Assembly (NCBI RefSeq): GCF_037101375.1
Contig: NZ_AP029019.1
Coordinates: forward strand, 2,604,001-2,668,000
From: Acidovorax sp. DW039
Lineage (GTDB): Bacteria; Pseudomonadota; Gammaproteobacteria; Burkholderiales; Burkholderiaceae_C
DNA: 64,000 bases
Reading direction: 5' to 3'
Part shown: piece by piece, positions 8,324 through 16,562 of the stretch
Position numbering within the stretch: the first letter of the stretch is position 1
Layout: the number at the start of each line of letters is the position of its first letter
Program-made: the position numbers and the translations under genes
Notes under the pieces: model-generated
Told to the model about the DNA's origin: nothing
The model's database searches: none
The model's input: the letters and a program-made list of their open reading frames with translations, nothing else

Positions 8324-10348
8324 TTACATGCGCTCACTGTCCAGGGCACGGGCCAGTTTGGTGTCCAGCGGCAAGGGCTCATCGTTCAGGCGTGCAGCGG
8401 CCAGTTCGCCACACAGCAGTGCCAGGGTGAGGCCCCGGGCTCCCATGGCGGTACACACCCACAGGCCGGGCAGCACCTTGGCGTTCACCGGGCCCACCAG
8501 GGGCAGCCGGTCGGTGGTGGTGCAGCGCACGGCCCCCCAGGTGCCCAGCCCACCAGCCTGGCGAATGTCCTCGGCAGATTCGCACAGCGCCTCGCCCGGC
8601 TCAGGCTCTGCCATGTCGGCACAGGCTTCTGCGGCTTTGGTTTTTTTCTGCAGCCGGGCTTCAAACAGCGGGGCCAGCTGTTTTGCGGCTGTGGGCAGCA
8701 GGGTTTGCAGCTTGTCCCAGTGGGTATGGTGCGCGGCGGTCTGCTCGCGGTAAGCGGGGGGCAGGGCGGTCATGCCGCGCTCAAAGGTCGATCCCATCAC
8801 CCAGCCGCGCTGGGGCGCGTCGGTTGCCCCCAAGGTAGGTGCAGCCCAGGCAAACGCAGGCACCAGGTTGCCATGGCCGTTCACCGGGAAGGGAGCCGGG
8901 GCTGGGTGCAGGTGGTCGTTCAGCCCCAGCGATACCTGCCCGCGCACCGCCCGCAGGTCGTAGCGCTGCTCCAGCAAGGCATGGCTGGCAAAGCCAGCGG
9001 CCACCACCACCAAAGGCGCTTCTGCCAGCACCTGGTCTTGCGCGTCCAGCACTTGCCAGCAGGGTTGTGCCCCCCCTTCGGGGGCCGCCTTGCGCAGGGA
9101 TGCGGCGCGGCGCTGGCCCAGCCATTCAATGCCCGGCTCCCGCAGCAGGGCGCGCACCAGCTGGCCGGGCCGAATCCACCCACCCTGCAGGTGCCAGCAG
9201 GCGGCAGCATCGGCGGGCAAGCCCGCTTGTGCCAGCCGTTCGGCAGGTGCGGGCACGCTCCAGTCGGCACCGGGGCTTTGGGCCCAGTTCTTGGGCAGGC
9301 CTGGGGTGCCGTCTACCCGGTGCTCCAGCACCCCTTCGGGGGCCCAGTCCAGCCCTTGCTGCAACCGCTGCCTGGCCTGCAGCAGGGTTGTGCGCACGCC
9401 GCTGCGCGACAGGCGCGAGAGCACGCTGTCGTCCGGCGAAACATGGGGCGCAAAAACACCCGCGGGCAGGCCCGATGCGCCAGCGGCGGGCTCTGCCCCC
9501 TGGTCCAGCACCTGCACCCGCCAGCCGCGCCGTGCCAGGCTGGCGGCGGTGGCGGCGCCCGCCAGCCCTGCGCCCAGCACGATGCAGTGCTTGCCGGTGT
9601 TGCCCACGGGTACAGCGGCGGATTGCTCTAACGCTGCGCTGCGCGGGCGTGGCTCCCAGTGCGGGTCGTAGCGGGCCTGCAGGTTGTGCCGCTTGGGGGG
9701 CACACCGGGCACCTTGTTCACCACAAAGCCGCACTGCGTGAGGGCATCGCGCACGCTGTGCGCTACCGACCAGGTGGCAAGCCGTGTGCCGCGGTGGCAG
9801 CAGCGGGCCACGGCTTTGAGGGTGTGCACGCTCCAGATGTCTGGATTGACCTTGGGGCTGAAACCGTCCAGGTACACCGAATCGGCCGTGGGAGCCTGCT
9901 GGCGCAGCATCTCCTGCGCATCGCCCACATACAGCGTGAGCAGCACGCGGCCTTCTTCAAAGCTCAGGCGGTGCACACCGGGCAGCAGGCCCCACCATTG
10001 GTCATGCAGTTGCTGCGCCAGCGGGGCCAGCTCGGTGTGGTGCGCGGTGGCGCGCAACAGGTCTGCCGCAGCCACAGGCCAGGCTTCGACCGAGATGAAA
10101 TGCAGCATGCGTGGCCGCGCAGGATCAGCCCGCCAAGCCGCCCAAGTGACCAGAAAGTTCAGCCCAAAGCCAAATCCTGTCTCCAGCACCCGCCACTGAC
10201 TCTGCCCCGCCCACGCCTCAGGCAGGCCGCAGCCGTGCAAAAACGTGTTCTGCGCCTGCGCCAGGCCACCGTTTTCGCTGTGGTAGCGGTCGCCAAAGCG
10301 CGGGCTGTAAGGGGTGCCGTCGGGCAACCAGTCAATGGGCTCGGACAT
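8324..10348 (-). CDS. mnmC: tRNA 5-methylaminomethyl-2-thiouridine bifunctional enzyme MnmC
   Basis: 674-residue bifunctional enzyme finishing the mnm5s2U modification at the tRNA wobble position. The N-terminal SAM-dependent methyltransferase half (to about residue 235) has VLETGFGFGLNFL and YLDGFSPKVNPDIW; the C-terminal FAD oxidase half begins with the dinucleotide motif IVLGAGLAGAATA and ends with the substrate region GAVRCTTTDRLPLVGP. The start at 10348 (MSEPIDWLP) was chosen because family members begin here; the frame is open a further 16 codons. It is 110 bases downstream of yggX on the same strand. Confidence 0.95.
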   Translation of the reverse strand: MSEPIDWLPDGTPYSPRFGDRYHSENGGLAQAQNTFLHGCGLPEAWAGQSQWRVLETGFGFGLNFLVTWAAWRADPARPRMLHFISVEAWPVAAADLLRATAHHTELAPLAQQLHDQWWGLLPGVHRLSFEEGRVLLTLYVGDAQEMLRQQAPTADSVYLDGFSPKVNPDIWSVHTLKAVARCCHRGTRLATWSVAHSVRDALTQCGFVVNKVPGVPPKRHNLQARYDPHWEPRPRSAALEQSAAVPVGNTGKHCIVLGAGLAGAATAASLARRGWRVQVLDQGAEPAAGASGLPAGVFAPHVSPDDSVLSRLSRSGVRTTLLQARQRLQQGLDWAPEGVLEHRVDGTPGLPKNWAQSPGADWSVPAPAERLAQAGLPADAAACWHLQGGWIRPGQLVRALLREPGIEWLGQRRAASLRKAAPEGGAQPCWQVLDAQDQVLAEAPLVVVAAGFASHALLEQRYDLRAVRGQVSLGLNDHLHPAPAPFPVNGHGNLVPAFAWAAPTLGATDAPQRGWVMGSTFERGMTALPPAYREQTAAHHTHWDKLQTLLPTAAKQLAPLFEARLQKKTKAAEACADMAEPEPGEALCESAEDIRQAGGLGTWGAVRCTTTDRLPLVGPVNAKVLPGLWVCTAMGARGLTLALLCGELAAARLNDEPLPLDTKLARALDSERM

Positions 10349-10458
10349 GGAAAGACGATGAATGTCTACAACCTGGAAAAACAAAGGGCGCCACAAGGGC
10401 GCCGTGCAGGGGTGGGTTTGTACCCGAAGCGGGCTTTACCGCTGTTGCGTTAGATCAC

Positions 10459-10731
10459 TCAAGCGCTGGGCGGGACGTAGCCCGCTGCGGCGTCTGCGCC
10501 GCCACCGAAGAAGTGGTTTTCCATCTGTCTCGCCAGATACTGGCGGGCGCGGGCGTCGGCCAGGTTCAGGCGGTTTTCGTTGACCAGCATGGTCTGGTGC
10601 TTGAGCCAGTCGGCCCAGGCCTGCTTGCTCACGTTTTCCCAGATGCGTTTGCCCAGTTCGCCAGGGTAGGGCGGAAAGTCCAGACCTTCTGCTTCCTGGC
10701 CGAGTTTGATGCATTGGACGGTGCGTGCCAT
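10459..10731 (-). CDS. yggX: Oxidative damage protection protein YggX
   Basis: 90-residue Fe(II)-trafficking/oxidative-damage-protection protein of the YggX family. The N-terminus [21 protein letters not shown] with the conserved Cys at position 7, the [17 protein letters not shown] core and the [19 protein letters not shown] helix are diagnostic. The protein is small, soluble and full length for the family. It is oriented with mnmC and diverges from sbp, so the 195-base gap at 10732-10926 holds promoters for both directions. Confidence 0.95.
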   Translation of the reverse strand: MARTVQCIKLGQEAEGLDFPPYPGELGKRIWENVSKQAWADWLKHQTMLVNENRLNLADARARQYLARQMENHFFGGGADAAAGYVPPSA

Positions 10732-10926
10732 GGTGATTCCTTGTCGTGGTTTATGTCAAAGCAAGGCGGGCCTCGGGTGCCTGCAGCGGGCAGACGCCGA
10801 GTGCGCCTCAGATGATTTGGATATAAAGAACTGAAATCTCAGTAGTTCCAGTTTTTAAGAGGGCCTTTCAGAATGCGTTTCATCGGTGATTTGCACCGTC
10901 CCGCATTCCAATAAACGAGGCCCTCC
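10732..10926. promoter_or_regulatory. Divergent yggX / sbp intergenic region
   Basis: Between yggX and sbp. An AT-rich block around 10815-10860 contains a short dyad, ACTGA (10830-10834) and TCAGT (10839-10843), with GAACT and AGTTC at its edges, a plausible operator for sulfur-responsive control of sbp. The sbp start is preceded by AACGAGGCCCTCC. I see no conserved RNA element. Confidence 0.35.
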
Positions 10927-11949
10927 ATGAACTTTCGCCGCGACTTTATCAAGTTTCCATTGGCCGCAGCCTTTGCAGGCGCATTGGCGCTGACGGCGCT
11001 GCCGTCCTTTGCGCAGTCTGTGACGCTGCTCAATGTGTCCTACGACCCGACGCGTGAGCTGTACGTCGAGTTCAACCAGGCGTTTGCCAAATACTGGAAG
11101 GCCAAGACCGGGCAGGACGTGACCATCAAGCAAAGCCATGGCGGCTCGGGCAAGCAGGCCCGCTCCATCATCGACGGGCTGGAGGCTGACGTGGCCACCC
11201 TGGCGCTGGCAGGTGACACCGACGCGCTGCACACCAACGGCGGCTGGATTCCCAAAGACTGGCAAAAGCGCCTGCCGCACAACAGTTCGCCCTACACCTC
11301 CACCATCGTGCTGGTGGTGCGCCAGGGCAACCCCAAGGGCATCAAGGACTGGGATGACCTCGTCAAGCCTGGCATCAGCGTGATCACGCCCAACCCCAAG
11401 ACCTCGGGCGGTGCCCGCTGGAACTATCTGGCTGCCTGGGAATTTGCCAAGCGCAAGTACGGCGGTGATGCCAAGGCCAAGGACTTTGTGGCCAAGCTGT
11501 ACGGCAACGTGCCTGTGCTGGACACCGGTGCGCGCGGCTCCACCATCACCTTTGCCCAGCGCAACCAGGGCGATGTGCTGATCGCCTGGGAAAACGAGGC
11601 CTACCTGCTGGAAAAGGAATTTGGCACCAAGTTTGACGTGATTGCGCCTTCTCTCTCCATCGTGGCTGAGCCCGCTGTGTCGGTCGTGGACAAGAACGTG
11701 GACAAGAAGGGCACCCGCGCCGTGGCCGAGGAATACCTCAAGTACCTCTACACCGAAGAGGGCCAGGACATTGCGGGCAAGCACTTCTACCGCCCCGCGG
11801 TGTCTGACAAGGCCAAGGCCAAGTACGCCAAGCAGTTCCCCAAGCTGAACCTGTTCACCATTGACGACGCCTTTGGCGGCTGGACCAAGGCGGCCAAGGA
11901 ACACTTTGCCGACGGGGCCAGCTTCGACCAGATCTACACCAAGAAGTAA
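10927..11949 (+). CDS. sbp: Sulfate ABC transporter periplasmic binding protein
   Basis: 340-residue periplasmic sulfate/thiosulfate-binding protein of the Sbp/CysP family. The signal peptide spans about residues 1-29 with cleavage after the AQ of PSFAQ. Mature-chain family motifs include [27 protein letters not shown] (anion-binding loop), [16 protein letters not shown] and [13 protein letters not shown]. It would deliver sulfate to a CysTWA-type permease, which is not in this window. It is followed by a 190-base gap with a dispersed repeat before ssuE, so it may be transcribed separately from the sulfonate genes. Confidence 0.94.
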   Translation: MNFRRDFIKFPLAAAFAGALALTALPSFAQSVTLLNVSYDPTRELYVEFNQAFAKYWKAKTGQDVTIKQSHGGSGKQARSIIDGLEADVATLALAGDTDALHTNGGWIPKDWQKRLPHNSSPYTSTIVLVVRQGNPKGIKDWDDLVKPGISVITPNPKTSGGARWNYLAAWEFAKRKYGGDAKAKDFVAKLYGNVPVLDTGARGSTITFAQRNQGDVLIAWENEAYLLEKEFGTKFDVIAPSLSIVAEPAVSVVDKNVDKKGTRAVAEEYLKYLYTEEGQDIAGKHFYRPAVSDKAKAKYAKQFPKLNLFTIDDAFGGWTKAAKEHFADGASFDQIYTKK

Positions 11950-12074
11950 ACGGCTCTCCCGCCGCCGCCCTCCACACCCCAGCACCCCGGCTCTGTCGGG
12001 GTCATTCGGGTCCCGCCTGCCAGACCGTGCAGCGCGGGCAGGGCGGAGCACTGCCTGAACGCAGCCTTTGAATG

Positions 12075-12130
12075 AAATCAGCCGCTAGCGCCCATCCATA
12101 AAGCGCAAGCAGCTATCAAAACAGTAGTAA
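12075..12130 (+). repeat. Palindromic repeat copy 2, upstream of ssuE
   Basis: GCCGCTAGCGCC, spacer, AAAGCGCAAGCAGCTATC and an AT-rich tail with AGTAGT. It ends about 10 bases before the ssuE start, so it lies in the ssuE leader. Confidence 0.75.
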
Positions 12131-12139
12131 GGAAAAGAC

Positions 12140-12730
12140 ATGTCCGCCTTGTTGATTGCTGGCAGCCCCTCAGAGCGCTCCCGCTCCGCCGCCTTGCTGG
12201 ACGCTGTATCGCAGCGCCTGCATGCCCGTGGCGCGCTGGTAGACCGCATCCACATCCGCGACCTGTCTCCCCAGGCGCTGCTGCTGGCCGATTTTGGCCA
12301 CCCCACCGTGGTGGCCGCTACCGACCAGGTGGCCAAGGCCCGCGTGCTGGTGGTCGCTACCCCTGTGTACAAGGCGGCCTACAGCGGCGTGCTCAAGGTG
12401 TTTCTGGACTTGCTGCCGCAAACCGCCCTCAAGGGCAAAACCGTGCTGCCCCTGGCCACGGGCGGCAGTCCGCACCACATGCTGGCGCTGGACTACGCCC
12501 TGCGCCCCGTGCTGCAGTCGCTGGGGGCCAAACACATCCTGCCCGGCATTTACGCCACCGATTCGCAGGTGACCCTGACCCCCGAGGGTAGCTACGACGT
12601 GCACAGCGACATTGCCACCCGGCTGGACGATGCCGTGAACCTGATCATCACCGAGACCTTGCGCCCCACACCGGTGCCCGCTGGGCGCTTTGAGCCCGTG
12701 GCCTTCTCGCAGGTGCGATGTAGCGTGTAA
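12140..12730 (+). CDS. ssuE: NADPH-dependent FMN reductase SsuE
   Basis: 196-residue flavodoxin-fold reductase supplying reduced FMN to the alkanesulfonate monooxygenase SsuD. The N-terminal phosphate loop is AGSPSERSRSAAL (residues 7-19), followed by VLVVATPVYKAAYSGVLKVFLDLLP, the SsuE/NADPH-dependent FMN reductase signature, and PLATGGSPHHMLALDYALRP. Length fits the family. It is the first gene of the sulfonate block, with a palindromic repeat directly in front of it. The start is preceded by AAGGAAAAGAC. Confidence 0.93.
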   Translation: MSALLIAGSPSERSRSAALLDAVSQRLHARGALVDRIHIRDLSPQALLLADFGHPTVVAATDQVAKARVLVVATPVYKAAYSGVLKVFLDLLPQTALKGKTVLPLATGGSPHHMLALDYALRPVLQSLGAKHILPGIYATDSQVTLTPEGSYDVHSDIATRLDDAVNLIITETLRPTPVPAGRFEPVAFSQVRCSV

Positions 12731-12768
12731 AGCGCCCGCGGGTGATCCAACCCGCTTCCCCGTCCCCC

Positions 12769-12891
12769 ATGAACACATGCCTTGCGCGCAGGGCAGGGCG
12801 CGGCTTTGCCTGCAGAAACGGCACCGCTCCCTCAGCACCTGAACGCGCCCGGCGCACCAGACCTGAAGACATTTTCGAGAACATTGCATGA
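12769..12891 (+). CDS. Possible short ORF coupled to ssuA
   Basis: A 40-codon frame fills the ssuE-ssuA gap and its TGA (12889-12891) overlaps the ssuA ATG (12888-12890). The peptide begins MNTCLARRAGRGFACRNG, is Arg-rich and has two Cys. The ssuA start has only a weak ribosome site, which fits translational coupling, but the short ORF itself also has no good ribosome site, so it may be fortuitous in GC-rich DNA. Confidence 0.3.
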   Translation: MNTCLARRAGRGFACRNGTAPSAPERARRTRPEDIFENIA

Positions 12892-13862
12892 CACATCATC
12901 TTTTTGAAACCTCCCGCCGCCGCGTGCTCGCATCCGGCTTGGCCGCTGGGCTGGCGGCTGCAGGCCTCACCCAACCCGCATGGGCGCAATCGCCTGCCGC
13001 GCCTGTGCTTCGGGTGGGCCACCAAAAGGGCTGGCTCTCGCTCATCAAAGCCCGTGGCACGCTGGAAAAGCGCCTGGCCCCCCTGGGCGTCAAAGTGACC
13101 TGGACCGAGTTCAACGCGGGCCCCGTGCAGCTGGAGGCGCTCAACGTCGGCTCCATCGACTTTGGCGATGTGGGCGAAGCGCCTCCCATCTTTGCGCAGG
13201 CCGCAGGCGCGCCGCTGGTGTATGCGGGCTCTTCCGTGCCCCGCCCGGCGGTGGAGGCCGTGGTGGTACCAAAAGATTCGCTCATTCGCAGCGTGGCCGA
13301 CCTCAAGGGCAAGCGCGTGGCCTACAACAAGGGCTCCAACGTGCATTACTTTTTGGTCAAGCTGCTGGAAAAGCACGGCCTGAAGTACAGCGATGTGCAG
13401 TCCGTCTTTCTGCCCCCGCCCGATGCACGCGCCGCCTTTGAAAGAGGCGCAGTAGACGCCTGGGTGATCTGGGACCCGTTCCTGGCTTCGGCCGAAAAAA
13501 CGCTGGGCACCCGCATCCTGGCCAACGCCCAGGGCGTGGTCAACAACCGTGCGTACTACTTCACCTCGCGAGACTTTGCCACCCGCCATCCCGAGGTGCT
13601 GCGCATTGCTGTGGACGAAATCAACGCCATCGAGACCTGGATCTCCAAAAACAAGGCCGAGGCCGCGACAGAACTGGCCCAGGTGCTGGGGCTGGACCGC
13701 TCCATCACCGAGCTGTTCATTGGCCGAGTGGGCTACGGCACCACCGTGGTCACCCGCGAAATTCTGGCCGAGCAGCAGGCCATTGCCGACACGTTCTTCG
13801 ACCTGAAGCTCATTCCCAAAAAGCTGAACCTGCTGCACGCAGCGCCCGTCGATCTCAAGTAA
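12888..13862 (+). CDS. ssuA: Aliphatic sulfonate ABC transporter binding protein (SsuA-type, copy 1)
   Basis: 324-residue periplasmic binding protein for aliphatic sulfonates. The signal sequence has an SRRRVLASGLAAGLAAAGL stretch (Tat-like Arg motif) with cleavage near AWAQS at about residue 34. Mature-chain motifs are LRVGHQKGWLSLIKARGTLEKRL, DFGDVGEAPPIFAQAAGAPLVY and the AFERGAVDAWVIWDPF hinge region typical of SsuA. It is paralogous to the binding protein at 16563, so one operon carries two ligand-binding components for one permease. The start overlaps the stop of a short upstream ORF. Confidence 0.92.
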   Translation: MTHHLFETSRRRVLASGLAAGLAAAGLTQPAWAQSPAAPVLRVGHQKGWLSLIKARGTLEKRLAPLGVKVTWTEFNAGPVQLEALNVGSIDFGDVGEAPPIFAQAAGAPLVYAGSSVPRPAVEAVVVPKDSLIRSVADLKGKRVAYNKGSNVHYFLVKLLEKHGLKYSDVQSVFLPPPDARAAFERGAVDAWVIWDPFLASAEKTLGTRILANAQGVVNNRAYYFTSRDFATRHPEVLRIAVDEINAIETWISKNKAEAATELAQVLGLDRSITELFIGRVGYGTTVVTREILAEQQAIADTFFDLKLIPKKLNLLHAAPVDLK

Positions 13863-13905
13863 CCCAGACACCACGGCCATCAACCCACTGACCCAGGAGC
13901 CCACC

Positions 13906-14058
13906 ATGCCCATCCGTACGCCCGCCCCCATGACATTTGCACTGCACCAACGCCTGCAGCAGATGCTGTGCGTCACGGCCCAGGCCTGGGGGCTGAATGC
14001 GCGGCCGTGCGGGGGCATGCGGCGTGCGCCCACCTTCGGTTTCGCGATCTCGTATTGA
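13906..14058 (+). CDS. Small Cys-containing ORF between ssuA and ssuD
   Basis: A 50-codon frame with a strong ribosome site, AGGAG at 13895-13899, six bases before ATG 13906; it ends at TGA 14056-14058. The product has a central [19 protein letters not shown] helix-like stretch, then [18 protein letters not shown], with Cys at about positions 22 and 35 and no signal peptide. Its position in the sulfonate operon and its good translation signal argue it is made, either as a small protein or as a leader that couples or attenuates ssuD translation. A GC-rich hairpin region follows before ssuD. I recognise no family. Confidence 0.5.
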   Translation: MPIRTPAPMTFALHQRLQQMLCVTAQAWGLNARPCGGMRRAPTFGFAISY

Positions 14059-14080
14059 CCTCACTCCCCAACAACAGACT

Positions 14081-14100
14081 CCGGCCCCAAGGCCGGGGCC
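14081..14100 (+). promoter_or_regulatory. Two alternative hairpins before ssuD
   Basis: CCGGCC (14081-14086) can pair with GGCCGG (14091-14096) around CCAA, or GGCCCC (14083-14088) with GGGGCC (14095-14100). The two stems share bases and exclude each other. They lie between the short ORF stop and ssuD, 35 bases before the ssuD start, without a T-tract. Confidence 0.35.
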
Positions 14101-14134
14101 CTATCCAAACGCATCCCGCACACAGGTGACCCCC

Positions 14135-15298
14135 ATGCAAATTTTCTGGTTCATCCCCACCCACGGCGACAGCCGCTACCTGGGCACCGCCAAGGGCGGC
14201 CGCCAGCTCAGCCACGACTACCTCAAGCAAGTGGCCGTGGCGGCCGACAGCCTGGGCTATGAAGGCGTGCTCATCCCCACCGGGCGTTCGTGCGAAGACC
14301 CCTGGGTCATCGCATCGACCCTGCTGCCCGTCACGCGCAACCTCAAGTTTTTGGTGGCGGTGCGCCCCGGCCTGCACCAGCCCGCGCTGGCCGCCCGTAT
14401 GGCCGCCACGTTTGACCGGCTCTCGGGCGGGCGGCTGCTCATCAACCTGGTCACTGGCGGCGACCAGACCGAGCTGGAGGGCGATGGCGTGTTCCTCGAC
14501 CACGCAGCGCGCTACGAGCAATCGGCAGAGTTCATCCGCATCTGGCGTGAAATTCTGGCGCGCAGCCACGCTGGCGAAACCTATGACTACGAGGGCAAGC
14601 ACCTCACGGTGAAGGGCGCCAAGCTGCTGTTCCCACCGCTGCAAAAGCCGCACCCACCGGTGTATTTCGGCGGCTCGTCGGCCGCTGCGCACGACTTGGC
14701 GGCCGAGCAGGTCGAGACCTACCTCACCTGGGGCGAACCCCCGGCCGAAGTGGCCAAGAAGGTGGCCGACGTGCGCGAACGCGCCGCCAAGCATGGCCGC
14801 ACCGTGAAGTTCGGCATCCGCCTGCACGTCATCGTGCGTGAGACGGAAGAACAAGCTTGGGCAGCCGCTGAAGAGCTGATCAGCCACGTAGACGACGACA
14901 CCGTGGTGCGCGCCCAGGCCGTATTTGCCCGCATGGATTCAGAAGGCCAGCGCCGCATGGCCGCACTGCATAGTCAGGGTGTGAAGCGCACCCGCAAAGA
15001 CTTGGAGATCAGCCCCAACCTGTGGGCGGGCGTGGGCCTGGTGCGCGGCGGCGCGGGCACCGCCCTGGTGGGCAGCCCCGAAACCGTGGCCGCCCGCATC
15101 CAGGAATACGCCGAGCTGGGGCTGGACACCTTTGTGCTCTCCGGCTACCCGCACCTGGAAGAGGCCTACCGCTTTGCCGAGCTGGTGTTCCCGCTGCTGC
15201 CCGTCAAAACGCAGGAAAAGCTCGCAGGCGGCAACCCCCTGGGCCCCTTTGGCGAAACCGTGGGCAACCAGTACGTGCCCAAGGCATCGCAAAGCTGA
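14135..15298 (+). CDS. ssuD: FMNH2-dependent alkanesulfonate monooxygenase SsuD
   Basis: 387-residue luciferase-like flavin monooxygenase that cleaves alkanesulfonates to aldehyde and sulfite, using FMNH2 from SsuE. The start [17 protein letters not shown] at 14135 is the family N-terminus; the frame is open for 46 codons upstream but that part is not conserved. Key stretches are [43 protein letters not shown] and the C-terminal [18 protein letters not shown]. Length is normal for SsuD (about 380). It releases sulfite, which the cysI enzyme at 5.6 kb can reduce. Confidence 0.96.
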   Translation: MQIFWFIPTHGDSRYLGTAKGGRQLSHDYLKQVAVAADSLGYEGVLIPTGRSCEDPWVIASTLLPVTRNLKFLVAVRPGLHQPALAARMAATFDRLSGGRLLINLVTGGDQTELEGDGVFLDHAARYEQSAEFIRIWREILARSHAGETYDYEGKHLTVKGAKLLFPPLQKPHPPVYFGGSSAAAHDLAAEQVETYLTWGEPPAEVAKKVADVRERAAKHGRTVKFGIRLHVIVRETEEQAWAAAEELISHVDDDTVVRAQAVFARMDSEGQRRMAALHSQGVKRTRKDLEISPNLWAGVGLVRGGAGTALVGSPETVAARIQEYAELGLDTFVLSGYPHLEEAYRFAELVFPLLPVKTQEKLAGGNPLGPFGETVGNQYVPKASQS

Positions 15299-15311
15299 GC
15301 AGGAACCTTGC

Positions 15312-15677
15312 ATGGTCGTCCACTCCATCAACCACGTGCAGCTGCCGTTCCCCGCAGGGGCTGAGGGGCAGATCCGCAACTTCTACAGCAGCCTGCTGGG
15401 CTTGCCTGAAGTGCGCTTGCAGGCGGGCAATGCGCTGCGTTTTGTGGCGGGTACCCAGCGCATTGACCTGGTACCCACCGAGCAGTGGCAGCCCGCGCCT
15501 GCGGTGTCGCACCTGGCCTTTGAGGTCGAAGACCTGCCCGCCCTGCGCGGGCGCCTGCTGCAGGCCCAGCTGCCGCTGGTAGAGAACCGTGCGCTGCCTG
15601 GCTACCTGCGCTTTTACGTCAAAGACCCAGCGGGCAACCAGCTGGAGTTTCTGGAACCCGACAAGGACCACACATGA
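15312..15677 (+). CDS. VOC (glyoxalase/dioxygenase superfamily) protein in the ssu operon
   Basis: 121-residue single-domain vicinal oxygen chelate protein. It has the paired beta-alpha-beta repeats of the superfamily: HSINHVQLPFPAGAEGQIRNFYSSLLGLPEV at the N-terminus and FYVKDPAGNQLEFLEPD at the C-terminus, where the His and Glu are the usual metal ligands. The substrate is unknown. It lies 13 bases after ssuD and its stop overlaps the ssuC start by 4 bases (ATGA), so it is translated with the sulfonate genes. A role in handling a sulfonate oxidation product is possible but is inference. Confidence 0.82.
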   Translation: MVVHSINHVQLPFPAGAEGQIRNFYSSLLGLPEVRLQAGNALRFVAGTQRIDLVPTEQWQPAPAVSHLAFEVEDLPALRGRLLQAQLPLVENRALPGYLRFYVKDPAGNQLEFLEPDKDHT

Positions 15678-16546
15678 GCACAACCACCCGCGAACTGCAG
15701 GCCACGCCTGTGGGTCATCTCTCTGACACCCCCGACGAGCCCGGCCGCAGCCTGCTGCCCAGCCAGTGGAGCCTGCTGGCGCGCAACGTAGGCCAGCGCC
15801 TGCTGCCCTGGGCCGTGCCCGTGGGCCTGATCGTGGCGTGGCAGATTGCCTCGTCGCTGGGCTGGCTCTCTACCCGCGTGCTGCCCGCGCCGCTGGAAGT
15901 GATCAAGGCCGCATGGACGCTGGCCGCATCGGGCGAGCTGTGGACCCATGTGCGCGTGAGTGCAGGCAGGGCCTTGACCGGGCTGGCCATTGGCGGCGGC
16001 CTGGGGCTGCTGCTGGGGCTGCTCACCGGCTCGGTCAAGCTGTTTGAGACGCTGCTCGACTCCACCATCCAGATGGTGCGCAACATCCCCGCGCTGGCGC
16101 TGATTCCGCTGGTCATCCTGTGGTTTGGCATTGATGAGTCTGCCAAGCTGTTCCTCATCAGCGTGTCGGTGTTCTTTCCCATCTACCTCAACACCTTTCA
16201 CGGCATCCGCAATGTGGACCCCGGCCTCATCGAAATGGGCCGCACCTATGGCCTGAGCCGCTGGCAGCTCTACAAGCAGATCATCCTGCCCGGGGCGCTG
16301 TCCAGCATTCTGGTGGGGCTGCGCTTCTCGCTGGGGCTAATGTGGGTGATCCTCATCGTGGCCGAAACCATCTCGGCCCAGGCGGGCATCGGCTACCTGA
16401 CGATGAATGCGCGGGAGTTTCTGCAGACCGACATCGTGCTGGTGGGCATCTTGCTCTACGCCTTGCTGGGCAAGCTGGCGGACGTGTTTGCCAAGGCGCT
16501 GGAAAGCTACTGGCTGCGCTGGCACCCCGGCTACCAGGCCGCTTGA
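15674..16546 (+). CDS. ssuC: Aliphatic sulfonate ABC transporter permease SsuC
   Basis: 290-residue inner-membrane permease of the BPD_transp_1 family. After a hydrophilic N-terminal tail of about 45 residues come about six membrane helices, starting LLPWAVPVGLIVAWQIASSLGWL. The EAA-type cytoplasmic loop that contacts the ATPase is around EMGRTYGLSRWQLYKQIILPGALSSILVGLR. It overlaps the VOC gene by ATGA and precedes the second binding protein by 16 bases. With SsuB and the SsuA proteins it forms the sulfonate importer. Confidence 0.94.
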   Translation: MSTTTRELQATPVGHLSDTPDEPGRSLLPSQWSLLARNVGQRLLPWAVPVGLIVAWQIASSLGWLSTRVLPAPLEVIKAAWTLAASGELWTHVRVSAGRALTGLAIGGGLGLLLGLLTGSVKLFETLLDSTIQMVRNIPALALIPLVILWFGIDESAKLFLISVSVFFPIYLNTFHGIRNVDPGLIEMGRTYGLSRWQLYKQIILPGALSSILVGLRFSLGLMWVILIVAETISAQAGIGYLTMNAREFLQTDIVLVGILLYALLGKLADVFAKALESYWLRWHPGYQAA

Positions 16547-16562
16547 TGCAGGAGGACATGAA

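Noticed and set aside
10867..10920. Tiny ORF (MRFIGDLH...) in front of sbp as a leader peptide
   Set aside because: Thirteen codons, no Cys or Met run, no ribosome site; no support for attenuation.
11984..12002. ACCCCG/CGGGGT hairpin after sbp as a terminator
   Set aside because: Short stem with no T-tract; not distinguishable from background in this GC-rich DNA.
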